Shown here: positions 35,435 through 44,800 of the stretch, one piece after another | How the letters are laid out: every line of letters begins with the position of its first letter | How positions within the stretch are numbered: position 1 is the first letter of the stretch | From: Reyranella humidisoli | Lineage (GTDB): Bacteria > Pseudomonadota > Alphaproteobacteria > Reyranellales > Reyranellaceae | Length of the DNA stretch: 64,000 nt | Assembly (NCBI RefSeq): GCF_019039055.1 | Contig: NZ_JAHOPB010000001.1 | Span: 1,922,001-1,986,000, forward strand | Reading direction: 5' to 3' | Position numbers and translations under genes: made by a program | The notes under the pieces: model-generated | The model's database searches: none | Told to the model about the DNA's origin: nothing | Seen by the model: the letters and a program-made list of their open reading frames with translations, nothing else

Positions 35435-36073
35435 ATGACGACGACCTTTCCCAAAGCCGTGCTGTTCGACCTGCTGACGGCGCTTCTGGATTCCTGGACC
35501 CTGTGGAACGACGTGGCGGGTTCCGAGGAACGCGGTCGCGCGTGGCGGGCGGAGTATCTGCGGCTCACCTATGGCTGCGGCAGCTACGTGCCCTATGAGC
35601 AGCTGGTGCAGGAAGCGGCGGTGGCGACCGGCCTGCCGGCAGCGGCGGCCGACACGCTGGAAGCGCGCTGGCTGGAGCTGCCGCCCTGGAGCGGCGCGCA
35701 GAACGCCCTCGACGCGCTGGCCGGCCGCACCAAGCTGGCCGTCGTCACCAACTGCTCGATCCGGCTGGGCCGGCAGGCGGCAAGTCGCCTGAAGGTACGC
35801 TGGGACTGCATCGTCACGGCCGAGGAAGCGGGCTGCTACAAGCCCGATCCGCGCCCCTACCGGCTGGCGCTGGCGACGCTGGGCGTCGCGTCGGAAGAGG
35901 CTGCCTTCGTTGCGGGCTCCGGCTACGACCTGTTCGGCACCTCTGCCGTCGGCCTCAGGACCTACTGGCACAACCGCGTCGGCCTCTCGCGCCCCGCCGG
36001 CGCGCCGGTCGCTTCCCTCGAGCGGTCGACGCTCGACGATCTTCTCCCCTGGCTGGAAGGACGTCCGTCATGA
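35435..36073 (+). CDS. HAD-family hydrolase (haloacid dehalogenase type II-like)
   Basis: A 212-residue HAD protein. Motif I is VLFDLLTALLDSW with the nucleophilic Asp but a leucine at the +2 place, where phosphatases have a second Asp. Motif II is VVTNCSIRLG, and the lysine is in GCYKPDPRPYRLAL. Motif IV is weak (AGSGYDLFGTSAVG). This is closer to L-2-haloacid dehalogenases than to phosphatases, but the substrate is open. The ATG at 35435 follows a 70-base divergent gap, and the stop overlaps the Bug gene (ATGA). Confidence 0.85.
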   Translation: MTTTFPKAVLFDLLTALLDSWTLWNDVAGSEERGRAWRAEYLRLTYGCGSYVPYEQLVQEAAVATGLPAAAADTLEARWLELPPWSGAQNALDALAGRTKLAVVTNCSIRLGRQAASRLKVRWDCIVTAEEAGCYKPDPRPYRLALATLGVASEEAAFVAGSGYDLFGTSAVGLRTYWHNRVGLSRPAGAPVASLERSTLDDLLPWLEGRPS

Positions 36074-37044
36074 TCATGCGCCGACTGTTGCTCACCCTCG
36101 CGCCGCTGTTGCTGGCGGCCACCGCCGCCACGGCCCAGGGCTTTCCCGCCAAGCCACTGACGCTGATCGTGCCGTTTCCGGCCGGCGGCCCGAGCGACGC
36201 GCTGGCCCGCGCGCTGGCGCAGGGCATGGCCGCGGATCTCAAGCAGACCGTGGTGGTCGAGAATATCGGCGGCGCCAGCGGCACAATCGGGCTCGCGAAG
36301 CTGATGGCCGCCGCGCCCGACGGCTATACGATCGGCTTCGGCACGATCGGCACGCACGTCGCCAATGCCGCGCTCTTCAAGAAGCTGCCCTACGATCCGC
36401 TGACGGGCTTCGAGCCGATCGGCCTTGCCGGCACGGCGCCGCTGCTGCTGGTTGCCAAGGCGGGCCTGCCGGTCGCCAACCTCAAGGAATTCATCGCCTA
36501 TGCCGAGCAGCACAAGGCCGGCATGACCTATGGCAGCGCCGGAGTCGGCTCGATCTCCCACTACGCCTGCGTCGTGCTGCTGTCGGCGCTCAAGCTCAAC
36601 ATCACCCACGTGCCCTATCGCGGCGTGGCGCCGGCGATGAACGACCTGATGGGCGGCCATATCGATTTCATGTGCGACCAGACGACGACGGCGCTGCCGC
36701 AGATCGCGGGCGGCAAGATCAAGGCGCTCTCGGTGCTGAGCGACCAGGCGCTGCCGCAGCTTCCGGACGTCGCCACGGCGGCGAGCCAGGGCTACGACGT
36801 CAACCTCCGCTCGTGGAACGCGCTGTTCGCGCCGAAGGGCACGCCGCAGCCCGCGATGGCCCGCCTGAACCAGGCGCTGCGGGCGGCGGTGGCCGATCCG
36901 GCGCTGGTGAAGCAGATGACCGCCGTCGGCGTCGATCTGCCGTCGCCCGAGGCGCTGCAGCCGGCTACCGTGATGGCGTTGATCGCGCGCGGGCTGGAGA
37001 AGGACGTGCCGGCGCTGAAGGCGCGCGGCGAGTATCTCGACTGA
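36070..37044 (+). CDS. Bug/TctC-family substrate-binding protein
   Basis: A 324-residue periplasmic binding protein. The signal peptide (RRLLLTLAPLLLAATAATA) is followed by FPAKPLTLIVPFPAGGPSDALA, then GGASGTIGLAKLMAAAPDGYTIGF and VPYRGVAPAMNDLMGG. It overlaps the HAD gene by four bases and is followed 20 bases later by the PLP enzyme. All three probably serve uptake and use of one compound. No TctA/TctB permease is near. Confidence 0.93.
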   Translation: MIMRRLLLTLAPLLLAATAATAQGFPAKPLTLIVPFPAGGPSDALARALAQGMAADLKQTVVVENIGGASGTIGLAKLMAAAPDGYTIGFGTIGTHVANAALFKKLPYDPLTGFEPIGLAGTAPLLLVAKAGLPVANLKEFIAYAEQHKAGMTYGSAGVGSISHYACVVLLSALKLNITHVPYRGVAPAMNDLMGGHIDFMCDQTTTALPQIAGGKIKALSVLSDQALPQLPDVATAASQGYDVNLRSWNALFAPKGTPQPAMARLNQALRAAVADPALVKQMTAVGVDLPSPEALQPATVMALIARGLEKDVPALKARGEYLD

Positions 37045-37064
37045 AGGGTGAACTCTTGAAGCTG

Positions 37065-38189
37065 ATGGACATCGAGACCCCGGCGGCGCTCATCGACGAG
37101 CGCCGCATGGCGGGCAACATCGCGCGCATGCAAGACCATCTCGCCGCGCTCGGCGTGCGCCTGCGGCCGCACGTGAAGACGTCGAAGTGCGTCGAGGTCG
37201 CACGGGCGCAGCAGAAGGCGGGCGCCGCGGGCATCACGGTCTCGACCCTCAAGGAGGCCGAGCAGTTCTTCGCCGCCGGCTTCTCCGACGTGCTCTATGC
37301 GGTCTGCATCGCGCCGGACAAGCTCGACCGCGCCGTTGCGCTCGTCGCCAAGGGCTGCGCGCTCACGCTGCTCGTCGATTCGGTGACCGCCGCCCAGGCC
37401 GTCGTCGCCAAGGGCAAGGCCGCGGGCCTGACCTTCGCCGTGATGATCGAGATCGATTCCGACGGCCATCGTTCGGGCGTGCAGCCCGGAGCGCCGGAAC
37501 TGCTCGACATCGGCAGGGTCCTGCAGGCGGGCGGCGCGACGGTGAAGGGCGTGCTGACCCATGCCGGCAGCTCCTACGATCTCGACACGCCGCAGGCGCT
37601 GCAGGCGCTGGCCGAGCAGGAGCGGGCGCTGTGCGTGCGCGCAGCCGAGCGGCTGCGGGCCGTAGGCATCGCTTCTCCGGAAGTCAGCATCGGCTCGACG
37701 CCGACGGCGATTGCGGCGCAGAACCTGGAAGGCGTCACAGAGGTGCGCGCGGGCGTCTATGTCTTCTTCGATCTGGTGATGTCCAATGTCGGCGTCTGCA
37801 CGCCGCAGGACGTGGCGCTCTCGGTCCTGACCACGGTGATCGGCCATCAGCCCGAGAAGGGCTGGGTGATCGTCGATGCCGGCTGGATGGCGATGAGCCG
37901 CGACCGCGGCACGCAGCGCCAGAAGATCGACTATGGTTACGGCGCGGTGTGCGACGTCGCGGGAAACGTGATCGACGGGCTGATCGTGTCGGGTGCGAAC
38001 CAGGAGCACGGCATCGTCTCGCGGCGCGACGGCACGGCCGACACGGGCCTCGTCGAGCGCTTCCCGATCGGCGCACGGCTGCGCATCCTGCCCAACCACG
38101 CCTGCGCGACCGGCGCGCAATACCCGTCCTACGTCGCGGTAACGCCGGCCGGCGACGCGGCGCCGTGGCCGCGCTTCCAAGGTTGGTGA
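37065..38189 (+). CDS. PLP-dependent D-threonine aldolase / D-serine dehydratase-like protein
   Basis: A 374-residue enzyme of the alanine-racemase-fold group that includes D-threonine aldolase and DSD1. It opens DIETPAALIDERRMAGNIARM, then LRPHVKTSKCVEVARAQ with the PLP lysine. It carries MIEIDSDGHRSGV and THAGSSYD, and ends with the metal-site pattern LPNHACATGAQYPSYV (His and Cys ligands). It acts on a beta-hydroxy D-amino acid by family. I used the ATG at 37065; a TTG at 37056 with GAAGGG upstream is a good alternative. Confidence 0.9.
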   Translation: MDIETPAALIDERRMAGNIARMQDHLAALGVRLRPHVKTSKCVEVARAQQKAGAAGITVSTLKEAEQFFAAGFSDVLYAVCIAPDKLDRAVALVAKGCALTLLVDSVTAAQAVVAKGKAAGLTFAVMIEIDSDGHRSGVQPGAPELLDIGRVLQAGGATVKGVLTHAGSSYDLDTPQALQALAEQERALCVRAAERLRAVGIASPEVSIGSTPTAIAAQNLEGVTEVRAGVYVFFDLVMSNVGVCTPQDVALSVLTTVIGHQPEKGWVIVDAGWMAMSRDRGTQRQKIDYGYGAVCDVAGNVIDGLIVSGANQEHGIVSRRDGTADTGLVERFPIGARLRILPNHACATGAQYPSYVAVTPAGDAAPWPRFQGW

Positions 38190-38190
38190 G

Positions 38191-38889
38191 CTAGACCGTC
38201 GCGCCGAAGTGGCTGCCGAGAGCGCGGCGGCCGGAATCGGTGAGGCGCACAGTGCGGCTGCGCCGCAGTCGCTCGGCCCAGCCGCGCTTGAAGAACGTGT
38301 CGGCGATGGCCGCGCCCAGCGCGCCGGAGATGTGCGGCCGGCGTTCGCTCCAGTCGAGGCACTGGCGGGCGAAGTGGCGCGAACTCGTCCTGCGTGCCGT
38401 GTCGAGATCGACGCCCAGCCGCTCGCAGAACAGCTCGCCCGAGTTTGTCAGCTGCCAGTCGCGCGGGCCCTTGGGTTCGAGATGGCCATGCCGGGTCAGC
38501 GAATCGGTGACGGCGATGCCGACCTGCCCGGCGAGATGGTCGTAGCAGGTGCGGCAGAAGCGGAGATCCGGATCGCGCCGCCACGCCGCAGCCTTGGACG
38601 CCGGCGCCGCGCGCGTGCCGGCCAGCGCCATCAGCGATTCGATGGCGTGCGCCACGTCCGCCGATGCCAGGCGATAGAAGCGGTTGCGGCCCTCGGCGCG
38701 GGCGGCCAGCAGGTTGGCCTCGACCATGCGTGCGAGATGCCCGCTCGCGGTCTGCGCGGTGATACCGGCATTGTGCGCGAGGTCCGACGCGGTATGCGCG
38801 CGACCGTCCATCAGCAGCGACAGCATGGAGGCACGCGCCGGGTCGCCCATCAGGGCGGCGATCTCGGAAAGGGCGTTCACGGTGGTCAT
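38191..38889 (-). CDS. ArsR-family winged-helix regulator with C-terminal domain
   Basis: A 232-residue regulator. The N-terminal ArsR winged helix has ALMGDPARASMLSLLMDG and TASDLAHNAGITAQTASGHLARM. The C-terminal half contains FCRTCYDHLAGQVGIAVTDSL, a conserved Cys pair of this longer subgroup, and ends with RTVRLTDSGRRAL. It is convergent with the PLP enzyme gene (1-base gap). A metal or thiol signal is possible from the cysteines but not shown. Confidence 0.9.
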   Translation of the reverse strand: MTTVNALSEIAALMGDPARASMLSLLMDGRAHTASDLAHNAGITAQTASGHLARMVEANLLAARAEGRNRFYRLASADVAHAIESLMALAGTRAAPASKAAAWRRDPDLRFCRTCYDHLAGQVGIAVTDSLTRHGHLEPKGPRDWQLTNSGELFCERLGVDLDTARRTSSRHFARQCLDWSERRPHISGALGAAIADTFFKRGWAERLRRSRTVRLTDSGRRALGSHFGATV

Positions 38890-38958
38890 GGACGGAAATC
38901 TAGGCCTGCGTCCGGTGTCCCGCCACGGTCAATGGTTCGGCCAAGACCGAAGTATTAG

Positions 38959-39008
38959 GTGTCATCCTGAGCGCAGCGAAGGATCCTTCGCTGCGCTCAG
39001 GATGACAC
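38959..39008. repeat. Palindromic intergenic repeat, family A copy 3
   Basis: A perfect 50-base palindrome (two 25-base arms with no spacer; end GTGTCATCCTGAGCGCAGCG). It ends four bases before the stop of the DUF6285 gene and lies 70 bases upstream of the ArsR start, so it may terminate the leftward kinase/DUF6285 unit. Confidence 0.94.
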
Positions 39009-39012
39009 GGAC

Positions 39013-39372
39013 TTAACGCCACTTCGGGTTGGCGATGGCGATCTTGTCGGCGATGGTTGCGTCGAGATGCGCCATCAGCGCCGCGTCGCTCTCGTCGCGT
39101 TCTCCGGTGCGCAACTGGCGCGCCAGCTCCTTGTTCAGTTCGTCGAGCGTCGCTTCGTGTCCAAGCAATTTGACGAGGCGCTCGTGCTCGCGTGCGTCGG
39201 CTGCCGGGCCGAGACGCACCTCGCGTTCGAGAATGGCGAGCGAGTTCACGGCAACGCGCATCTGGAAGCCGAGACGCGGCTCGGCCTTGTCGAGCGCCGG
39301 CGTCGCCTCCTCGCGCAGGAAGTCGGCGATGGCGGTCAGCAGCTCGGCGGCAGTGGGGCGGTCCTGGGCCAC
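39013..39372 (-). CDS. DUF6285-type protein
   Basis: A helical protein of about 119 residues (RPTAAELLTAIADFLREEATPAL and RLGFQMRVAVNSLAILEREV are its landmarks). It is commonly found right after APH-like kinases in alphaproteobacteria, and I recognise it as the DUF6285 type from that context and sequence. Function unknown. The GTG at 39372 begins two bases after the kinase stop. A longer open frame upstream in the same phase overlaps the kinase and is not coding. Confidence 0.78.
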   Translation of the reverse strand: MAQDRPTAAELLTAIADFLREEATPALDKAEPRLGFQMRVAVNSLAILEREVRLGPAADAREHERLVKLLGHEATLDELNKELARQLRTGERDESDAALMAHLDATIADKIAIANPKWR

Positions 39373-39374
39373 GG

Positions 39375-40400
39375 TCAGGCTCCCTGCTTCAGCAATTGCA
39401 GGAGGTCGACTTCGGTCTCGACGGCGCGGCGGCCGATGGAGGCGTGCTCCATCGACCTGATCGAACCCGAGAGATGCTTCCAGGCCTGGTTGAGGCAGAT
39501 GATGCCCCAGTGGACCGTGCCGAAGACTTCCCACCAGTGCGCCCGGACCGGATCGACCTTGCCGCCGCCGGCGCGCTCGTAGGCGGCCCACAGTTCCTCC
39601 CGGGTGCCGAAGCCGCCAGCCGGCTTGTCGACCGCGCCGAAGCGCCAGCTCTTCACGCAAAGCCAGCCGAGGTCTTCGACCGGGTCGCCGAGATGGGCGA
39701 GTTCCCAATCAAGGATCGTCGTCACGCCCGTCTCGTCGACGAGATAGTTGCCGGTGCGATAGTCGCCATGCACCAGCACCGGCCGCGCGAGCGGGGCGGG
39801 CTTGCGGCGGTCGAGCCACGACAGCGCCAGCTCGAACACCGGCTGCGGGCGGCCCAGCATGTCGAGCGAGCGGCGCAGCTCGGCGATATGGTCGGCGGCT
39901 TCGCGACGCACGAGGTTCGGCAGGGTGGCGGTATCGGTCGCATGGATGCGCGCCAGGATCTCGCCGAGCTGGGATGCGATTTTGCCGCGCGCCGTCTCGT
40001 AGGGCGCGTCGCGCAGCAGCTTGCGGGCGATGGCGATGCCGCCGATGCGGCGCATCACATAGGCCTCGCCCAAGGCGTCCTGGGCGGTCAGCTCGAACAG
40101 GGGTTCGGGCGAGCGCACGCCGGCCGCATGGGCGGCCTGCAGCACGCGGAACTCGGTGGCACGGTCGATGGCGACGGCACGCTCGCGGTCTGTCTTGCCC
40201 TGGGTCGGCGGATCGCGGCGCAGGATCAGCGCGTGGCGTTCGCCGTCGACCAGCGCGTCGAAACTCCAGGTCTGGCGCGAGGCGCCGCCGGACTGGCGAC
40301 TCAGTCTTTCGATTGTGGCGGGGGCGGCGAAATGGCGGCTGGTCGCTTCGGCGAGCACGCGGGCGACGTTTTCAGTCTCGGACGGCATGTGAACGGTCAT
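39375..40400 (-). CDS. APH-like phosphotransferase family protein
   Basis: A 341-residue kinase-fold protein similar to the aminoglycoside-phosphotransferase / ACAD10 N-domain group. SRQTWSFDAL and HALILRRDPP make the N-lobe, VLVHGDYRTGNYLVD is the catalytic loop (HGD..xxN), and ILDWELAHLGDPVEDLGW holds the metal-binding Asp. Members near acyl-CoA genes are thought to phosphorylate hydroxyacyl-CoAs. Here a MaoC hydratase is divergent next door, which fits. Antibiotic resistance is not implied. Confidence 0.9.
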   Translation of the reverse strand: MTVHMPSETENVARVLAEATSRHFAAPATIERLSRQSGGASRQTWSFDALVDGERHALILRRDPPTQGKTDRERAVAIDRATEFRVLQAAHAAGVRSPEPLFELTAQDALGEAYVMRRIGGIAIARKLLRDAPYETARGKIASQLGEILARIHATDTATLPNLVRREAADHIAELRRSLDMLGRPQPVFELALSWLDRRKPAPLARPVLVHGDYRTGNYLVDETGVTTILDWELAHLGDPVEDLGWLCVKSWRFGAVDKPAGGFGTREELWAAYERAGGGKVDPVRAHWWEVFGTVHWGIICLNQAWKHLSGSIRSMEHASIGRRAVETEVDLLQLLKQGA

Positions 40401-40468
40401 TTACCGGGACTGTGGCACAGGCTCCGGCGCGTGGTAAGAGGACCGCGCCAACTGGGGAGATCAATCAC

Positions 40469-40915
40469 GTGTCGAGCGCCTTCGCGGCCATGAATGGCCT
40501 GTTCCTGGAAGACCTCAAGCCGGGCATGTCGGCGATGTTCGGCAAGACCGTGACCGAGGCCGACATCATGGCCTTCGCGGGCGTGTCGGGCGACACCAAC
40601 CCGATCCACCTGCATGACGGCTTCGCGCGCACCACGCGCTTCGGCCAACGCATCGCCCACGGCATGCTGAGCGGCAGCTTCATCTCGACCGTGGTCGGCA
40701 CCAAGCTGCCCGGGCCCGGCGCCGTCTATATCTCGCAGACCATGAACTTCATGGCGCCGGTCATCATCGGCGACACGATTACGGCGGTGGCGACCATCAC
40801 CGCGATCGACGACAAGCGCCGCCGCGTCACGCTCAAGACCCAGTGCCTGAACGGCGACAAGGTCGTGATCGACGGCGAGGCCGTCGTGCTGGTGCCGCGG
40901 CGCGACGCGGCCTGA
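40469..40915 (+). CDS. MaoC-family (R)-specific enoyl-CoA hydratase
   Basis: A 148-residue single-hotdog hydratase. The catalytic signature is FAGVSGDTNPIHLHDGFARTT with Asp and His, followed by RIAHGMLSGSFISTVVGTKLPGPGAVYIS. It hydrates trans-2-enoyl-CoA to the (R)-3-hydroxy form, feeding polyhydroxyalkanoate or a modified beta-oxidation. The GTG at 40469 has GGGGAG nine bases upstream; an ATG seven codons later is possible. Eight bases separate it from ribF. Confidence 0.93.
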   Translation: MSSAFAAMNGLFLEDLKPGMSAMFGKTVTEADIMAFAGVSGDTNPIHLHDGFARTTRFGQRIAHGMLSGSFISTVVGTKLPGPGAVYISQTMNFMAPVIIGDTITAVATITAIDDKRRRVTLKTQCLNGDKVVIDGEAVVLVPRRDAA

Positions 40916-40923
40916 GTTTTCGC

Positions 40924-41856
40924 ATGATCCCGGTGTTCGACGCCTGGCGTTCCGTGCCGCCCGAATGGAAGGGCGGGGTGGTGGCGCTCGGCAATTTCGA
41001 CGGCGTGCATCGCGGCCATCAGGCCCTGCTGGCGCGGGCGCGCGAGCAGGCGGCATCGCTGGGCGCGCCCGTGGTCGCCTTCACCTTCGAGCCGCACCCG
41101 CGCGGCTTCTTCGTGCCTGACACCGGACCGTTCCGCCTCACTCTGCTGCCGGCCAAGACGCGCCTGCTGGCCGGGCATGGCGTGCAGGCGGTGCTGGCAC
41201 AGCGCTTCGACGAATCCTTCGCGGCGCTGCCTGCCGCGTCGTTCATCGAGGACGTGCTGCGGAAGGGCCTCGGCGCACGCCATGTCGTGTGCGGTTACGA
41301 CTTCACCTTCGGCGCTCGGCGCAGCGGCAATGTCGAGATGCTGCGTGCCGAGGGCAAGGCGCATGGCTTCGGCGTCACGGTGCTCGACCCGGTGACGCAC
41401 GAGGGCGAGATCTATTCTTCCACGCGCATCCGCGAGGCGCTGCGGCACGGCTGGGCGCGCGACGCCGCCGGTCTGCTGGGCCATGACTGGGAGATCGAAG
41501 GCACGGTCGAACTGGGCGACCAGCGCGGCCGCACGATCGGCTTCCCGACCGCCAACGTGGCGCTCGGCGAACATCTGCGCCCGCGCTTCGGCGTCTACGC
41601 GGTGCGTGCGCTGGTCGACGGGGTGTGGCGGAATGGGGTGGCGAACCTCGGCAAGCGCCCGACCTTCGGCAAGCTGCAGGAGAATTTCGAGGTCCACCTG
41701 TTCGACTTCGCGGGTGACCTCTACGGCAAGGTCCTGCGGGTCGCTCTGGTCGATTTCATCCGGGCCGAGATGAAGTTCGCGGGCCTCGATGCACTGAAGG
41801 CCCAGATCGCGGCGGACGGGCAGGCGGCGCGGCAGATACTTGCCGCAGCGCCTTGA
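40924..41856 (+). CDS. ribF: Bifunctional riboflavin kinase / FAD synthetase
   Basis: A 310-residue enzyme that makes FMN and then FAD. The N-terminal nucleotidyltransferase has VALGNFDGVHRGHQALL near residue 20, YDFTFGARRSGNV, and EIYSSTRIREAL. The C-terminal kinase domain starts at about 185 and contains GRTIGFPTANVAL and NLGKRPTF. In many alphaproteobacteria ribF lies upstream of ileS. Here about 4.3 kb separates them. The gene ends one base from the convergent cyclase gene. Confidence 0.96.
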   Translation: MIPVFDAWRSVPPEWKGGVVALGNFDGVHRGHQALLARAREQAASLGAPVVAFTFEPHPRGFFVPDTGPFRLTLLPAKTRLLAGHGVQAVLAQRFDESFAALPAASFIEDVLRKGLGARHVVCGYDFTFGARRSGNVEMLRAEGKAHGFGVTVLDPVTHEGEIYSSTRIREALRHGWARDAAGLLGHDWEIEGTVELGDQRGRTIGFPTANVALGEHLRPRFGVYAVRALVDGVWRNGVANLGKRPTFGKLQENFEVHLFDFAGDLYGKVLRVALVDFIRAEMKFAGLDALKAQIAADGQAARQILAAAP

Positions 41857-41857
41857 G

Positions 41858-44800
41858 TCAGTCCCGCGGCGATGGCAGGTGTGCCAACAGCTCCGCGCCG
41901 GACTCGGCCAGTAATGATCTGAAAGCCGGTGAAGTCGGCCCGCGGATAAGCCACTCCGCATAGGCCTGCCAGACCTTGGCGCCTCGTCGCCGCGCGACGG
42001 CGGCGGCTTCTTCGGCCGTCTCCCGCGCACGGTCGGCGAGGCCCGCCCGCAGCTGGACATAGGCGAGGTCGCACAGGATTCGGGCTTCGTTTTCGAGGCC
42101 CGCCTGGCGCTCGCGAGCGAGACGCAGCGTGTTGCTCAGCGTCGTGGTCGCTTCGGAATATTCGCCGCGCATGGCCTGGCCGAGGCCGGCGTAGGCTCGC
42201 CCATAGACCATGAGATAGGGATTGCCGCTCTTCTCGCCCAGGCGATGGGCGGCCGCGCTGTGCTCGGTGGCGAGGGTCACGTCGCCCGTCCCCCAGGCGA
42301 TATCGGCCATCGTGGCATGGGCCTGCAGCCGATGCAGAACATCGACCTGCGATTCATCACTCGCGATCAGTTCGGTGGCGAGCGCGCGGGCCTCGTCATA
42401 TCTGCCCATCATGGCCAGCGTCTGGCCGCGCATGCCCTTGACCCAGACGTCGACGCGGAAACCCAGCGTCTGCTGATCCTGCTCCTCGACCTTGTCGACA
42501 TTGGCGAGCGCCAGATCGTTGTCCGCGAGAGCCACGTGTAAATCGCCGGCAAGACGCAGCGCATGGCATCGGATGGTCGTCAGCACCGCGGCCAGTCCGG
42601 CATGCTTTTGTGGGTCGAGCAGGTCGCGCGCCTCGCTCACCTTGGCAACATAATCCATCGCCGAGCCGGTGCTGCCCAGCGCGCGGCCGTAGGCGGCGGT
42701 GACCAGCGTGATGGCGCGCATGTCGCCGAGCGAGCGTGCGATCTCCAGCGCCTCGTTATAGTAGGGCTCGACGTCGGCCGCAGTGAGACCTTCGCGCCAC
42801 GCGAAGTTCACGATCTGGCCGCTCGCCATCAACAGAGGATAGCGCGCGGGGCCTTCCAGCGGCAGGCTGAGCAGCAAACGGCGGACGCGCTTCCAGGCTT
42901 CGAGCGCCTGCGCCGGATCGCGCGTGCCGTGCCACATCGCGGCCTTCATGTTGTACGACGCCGCCTGCGGGATGTTCCCCGCCTCCTCGAGGTGGTAGGC
43001 GATGAAGCCCGCCTGGGCGCCCCCCGGATCCGGCAGGGTCTTCTCCAGTTCGGCGGCGACCGCCGCATGCAGCGCACGCCGCTTGTCCGAGACGAGCGAG
43101 CGATAGATGACCTCCTGAAGCATCGGGTGCTTGAAGGCGAAGGTTCCGGGCGATGACCCACCGGTCTCATAGACGAGTCCGGCCGACGACAGGCGGTGCA
43201 GGGCCATGCTCACGACCGTTTCCGCCAGTCCCGCGACGTGCTCCAGGATCGGCGCCATGAATTCGCGACCGATGACCGCGGCCGTCTGGAGCAGCGTGCG
43301 CTCCATCTCCGGGCGGCTGTCGACGCGTGCCGCCACGATCGCCTGCACATTGTCCGGGACCGTTTTCAAGTCCGGCATCCGGAGGAGGCGGTAGGCACCG
43401 GCCTCGCCGGCAAGGTGGCCGCCGTCGGCGAACTTTCGCACCAGCTCCTCGATGAAGAACGGATTGCCGCGCGCCCGGTCGGCGATCAGTGGCAGCAACG
43501 GCACGACCGACTGATCGTCGCCCAGCAGATGGGACGCCAATTCATCGGCGGCGTTCTTGCGCAGCGGGGCCAGGGAGACCTGATCGTAATGGTCGCCGCG
43601 CATCCACGGCGCGGCATAGCCGGGCCGGAAGTTCACCAGCAGCAGGAGGCGGGTGCCGACCATGGCCTCCGCCAGAACCTCGATCAGCGATTCGCTGCCC
43701 GAGTCCATGAAGTGGAGGTCCTCGAGCAGGATGACGGCGGGCGTGGTCGCGCCGGCCGCGCGGACCAGGCGCCGGAAGAGCAATTCGAGCCGGTCCCGGC
43801 GGGTCCCCGGATCCATCCTCGGAAGGGGCGGAGCACCGGACCCAAGACCCAGGAAATCCACGAGCAGCGGCAGTTCGGTGCCCAACGCCGGATCGATGAG
43901 ATCCAGGACTTCGGCCGCCTTGGCCCGGCCGCGCTCGGGGCTATCGTCCGGGGCGATTTCGAAGAACGCCTTGAGGATATCGATGACCGGCTCGAACGGC
44001 GTCGCGCGACTGTGCGCGAGGGCGCGACCTTCGAGCACGCGGATACCCCGCGCGCGGCAACGTTCCGCAAACTCGAATGCAAGGCGACTCTTGCCGACGC
44101 CCGCTTCCGCGACCACGCCGACGGCGCAGCCATCGCCTTCGGTCGCGCGCTCGAGGTTGCGCTCGAGAAGCGCCAGCTCCGCCTCGCGTCCCACGAAACC
44201 CGAGCGCTCCCGTTCGAGACTGAAGCGCTGGCTGGTCGGCCCGCGGCGCAGGCCGGTCAGCAGGAACACTTCCATTGGCGCCGACAGGCCGCGCACCTCC
44301 CGGTCGCCCATCGAGTCCACCGATACGAACTGGCGGGCGCCTCTCAGCGTGGCCGGCGAGATCGCGATCCCCCCCGACGGCGCCAGGCCTTCCAGGCGGC
44401 TCGCGATGTGGACGGTGATGCCGGTGGCGTCGAAGTCGGTGGAGAAATCTGTGGCGACGGTGCGGGCCAGCACTTCGCCCGAATGAATGCCGACGCGGAT
44501 CGGCAACGCCTCGCCTGGCAAGGCCTTGACCGAGGCCTGCATGGCGAGGGCCGCGCAACAGGCGCGCACCGCATGATCCTCCTGTGGGGTGGGCGCCCCG
44601 AACAGCGCCATGACACCGTCGCCCTGGACCTTGACGACCGACCCCTCGAAACGCCGCACGGCCTCGTGCATGGCCTCGATGGCGGGCGAAAGGCGCCTGG
44701 CAGCCTCTTCCGGATCGAGCCGCTCGATCAGCTCGGTCGATCCGGATACGTCAGCGAACAGAACGGTGATCTGCTTCAGTTCGCCGTCGCTGGCTGGTGA

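Noticed and set aside
39375..40400. Aminoglycoside resistance gene
   Set aside because: The fold is shared, but the context (DUF6285, MaoC) and the ACAD10-like motifs point to metabolic kinases.
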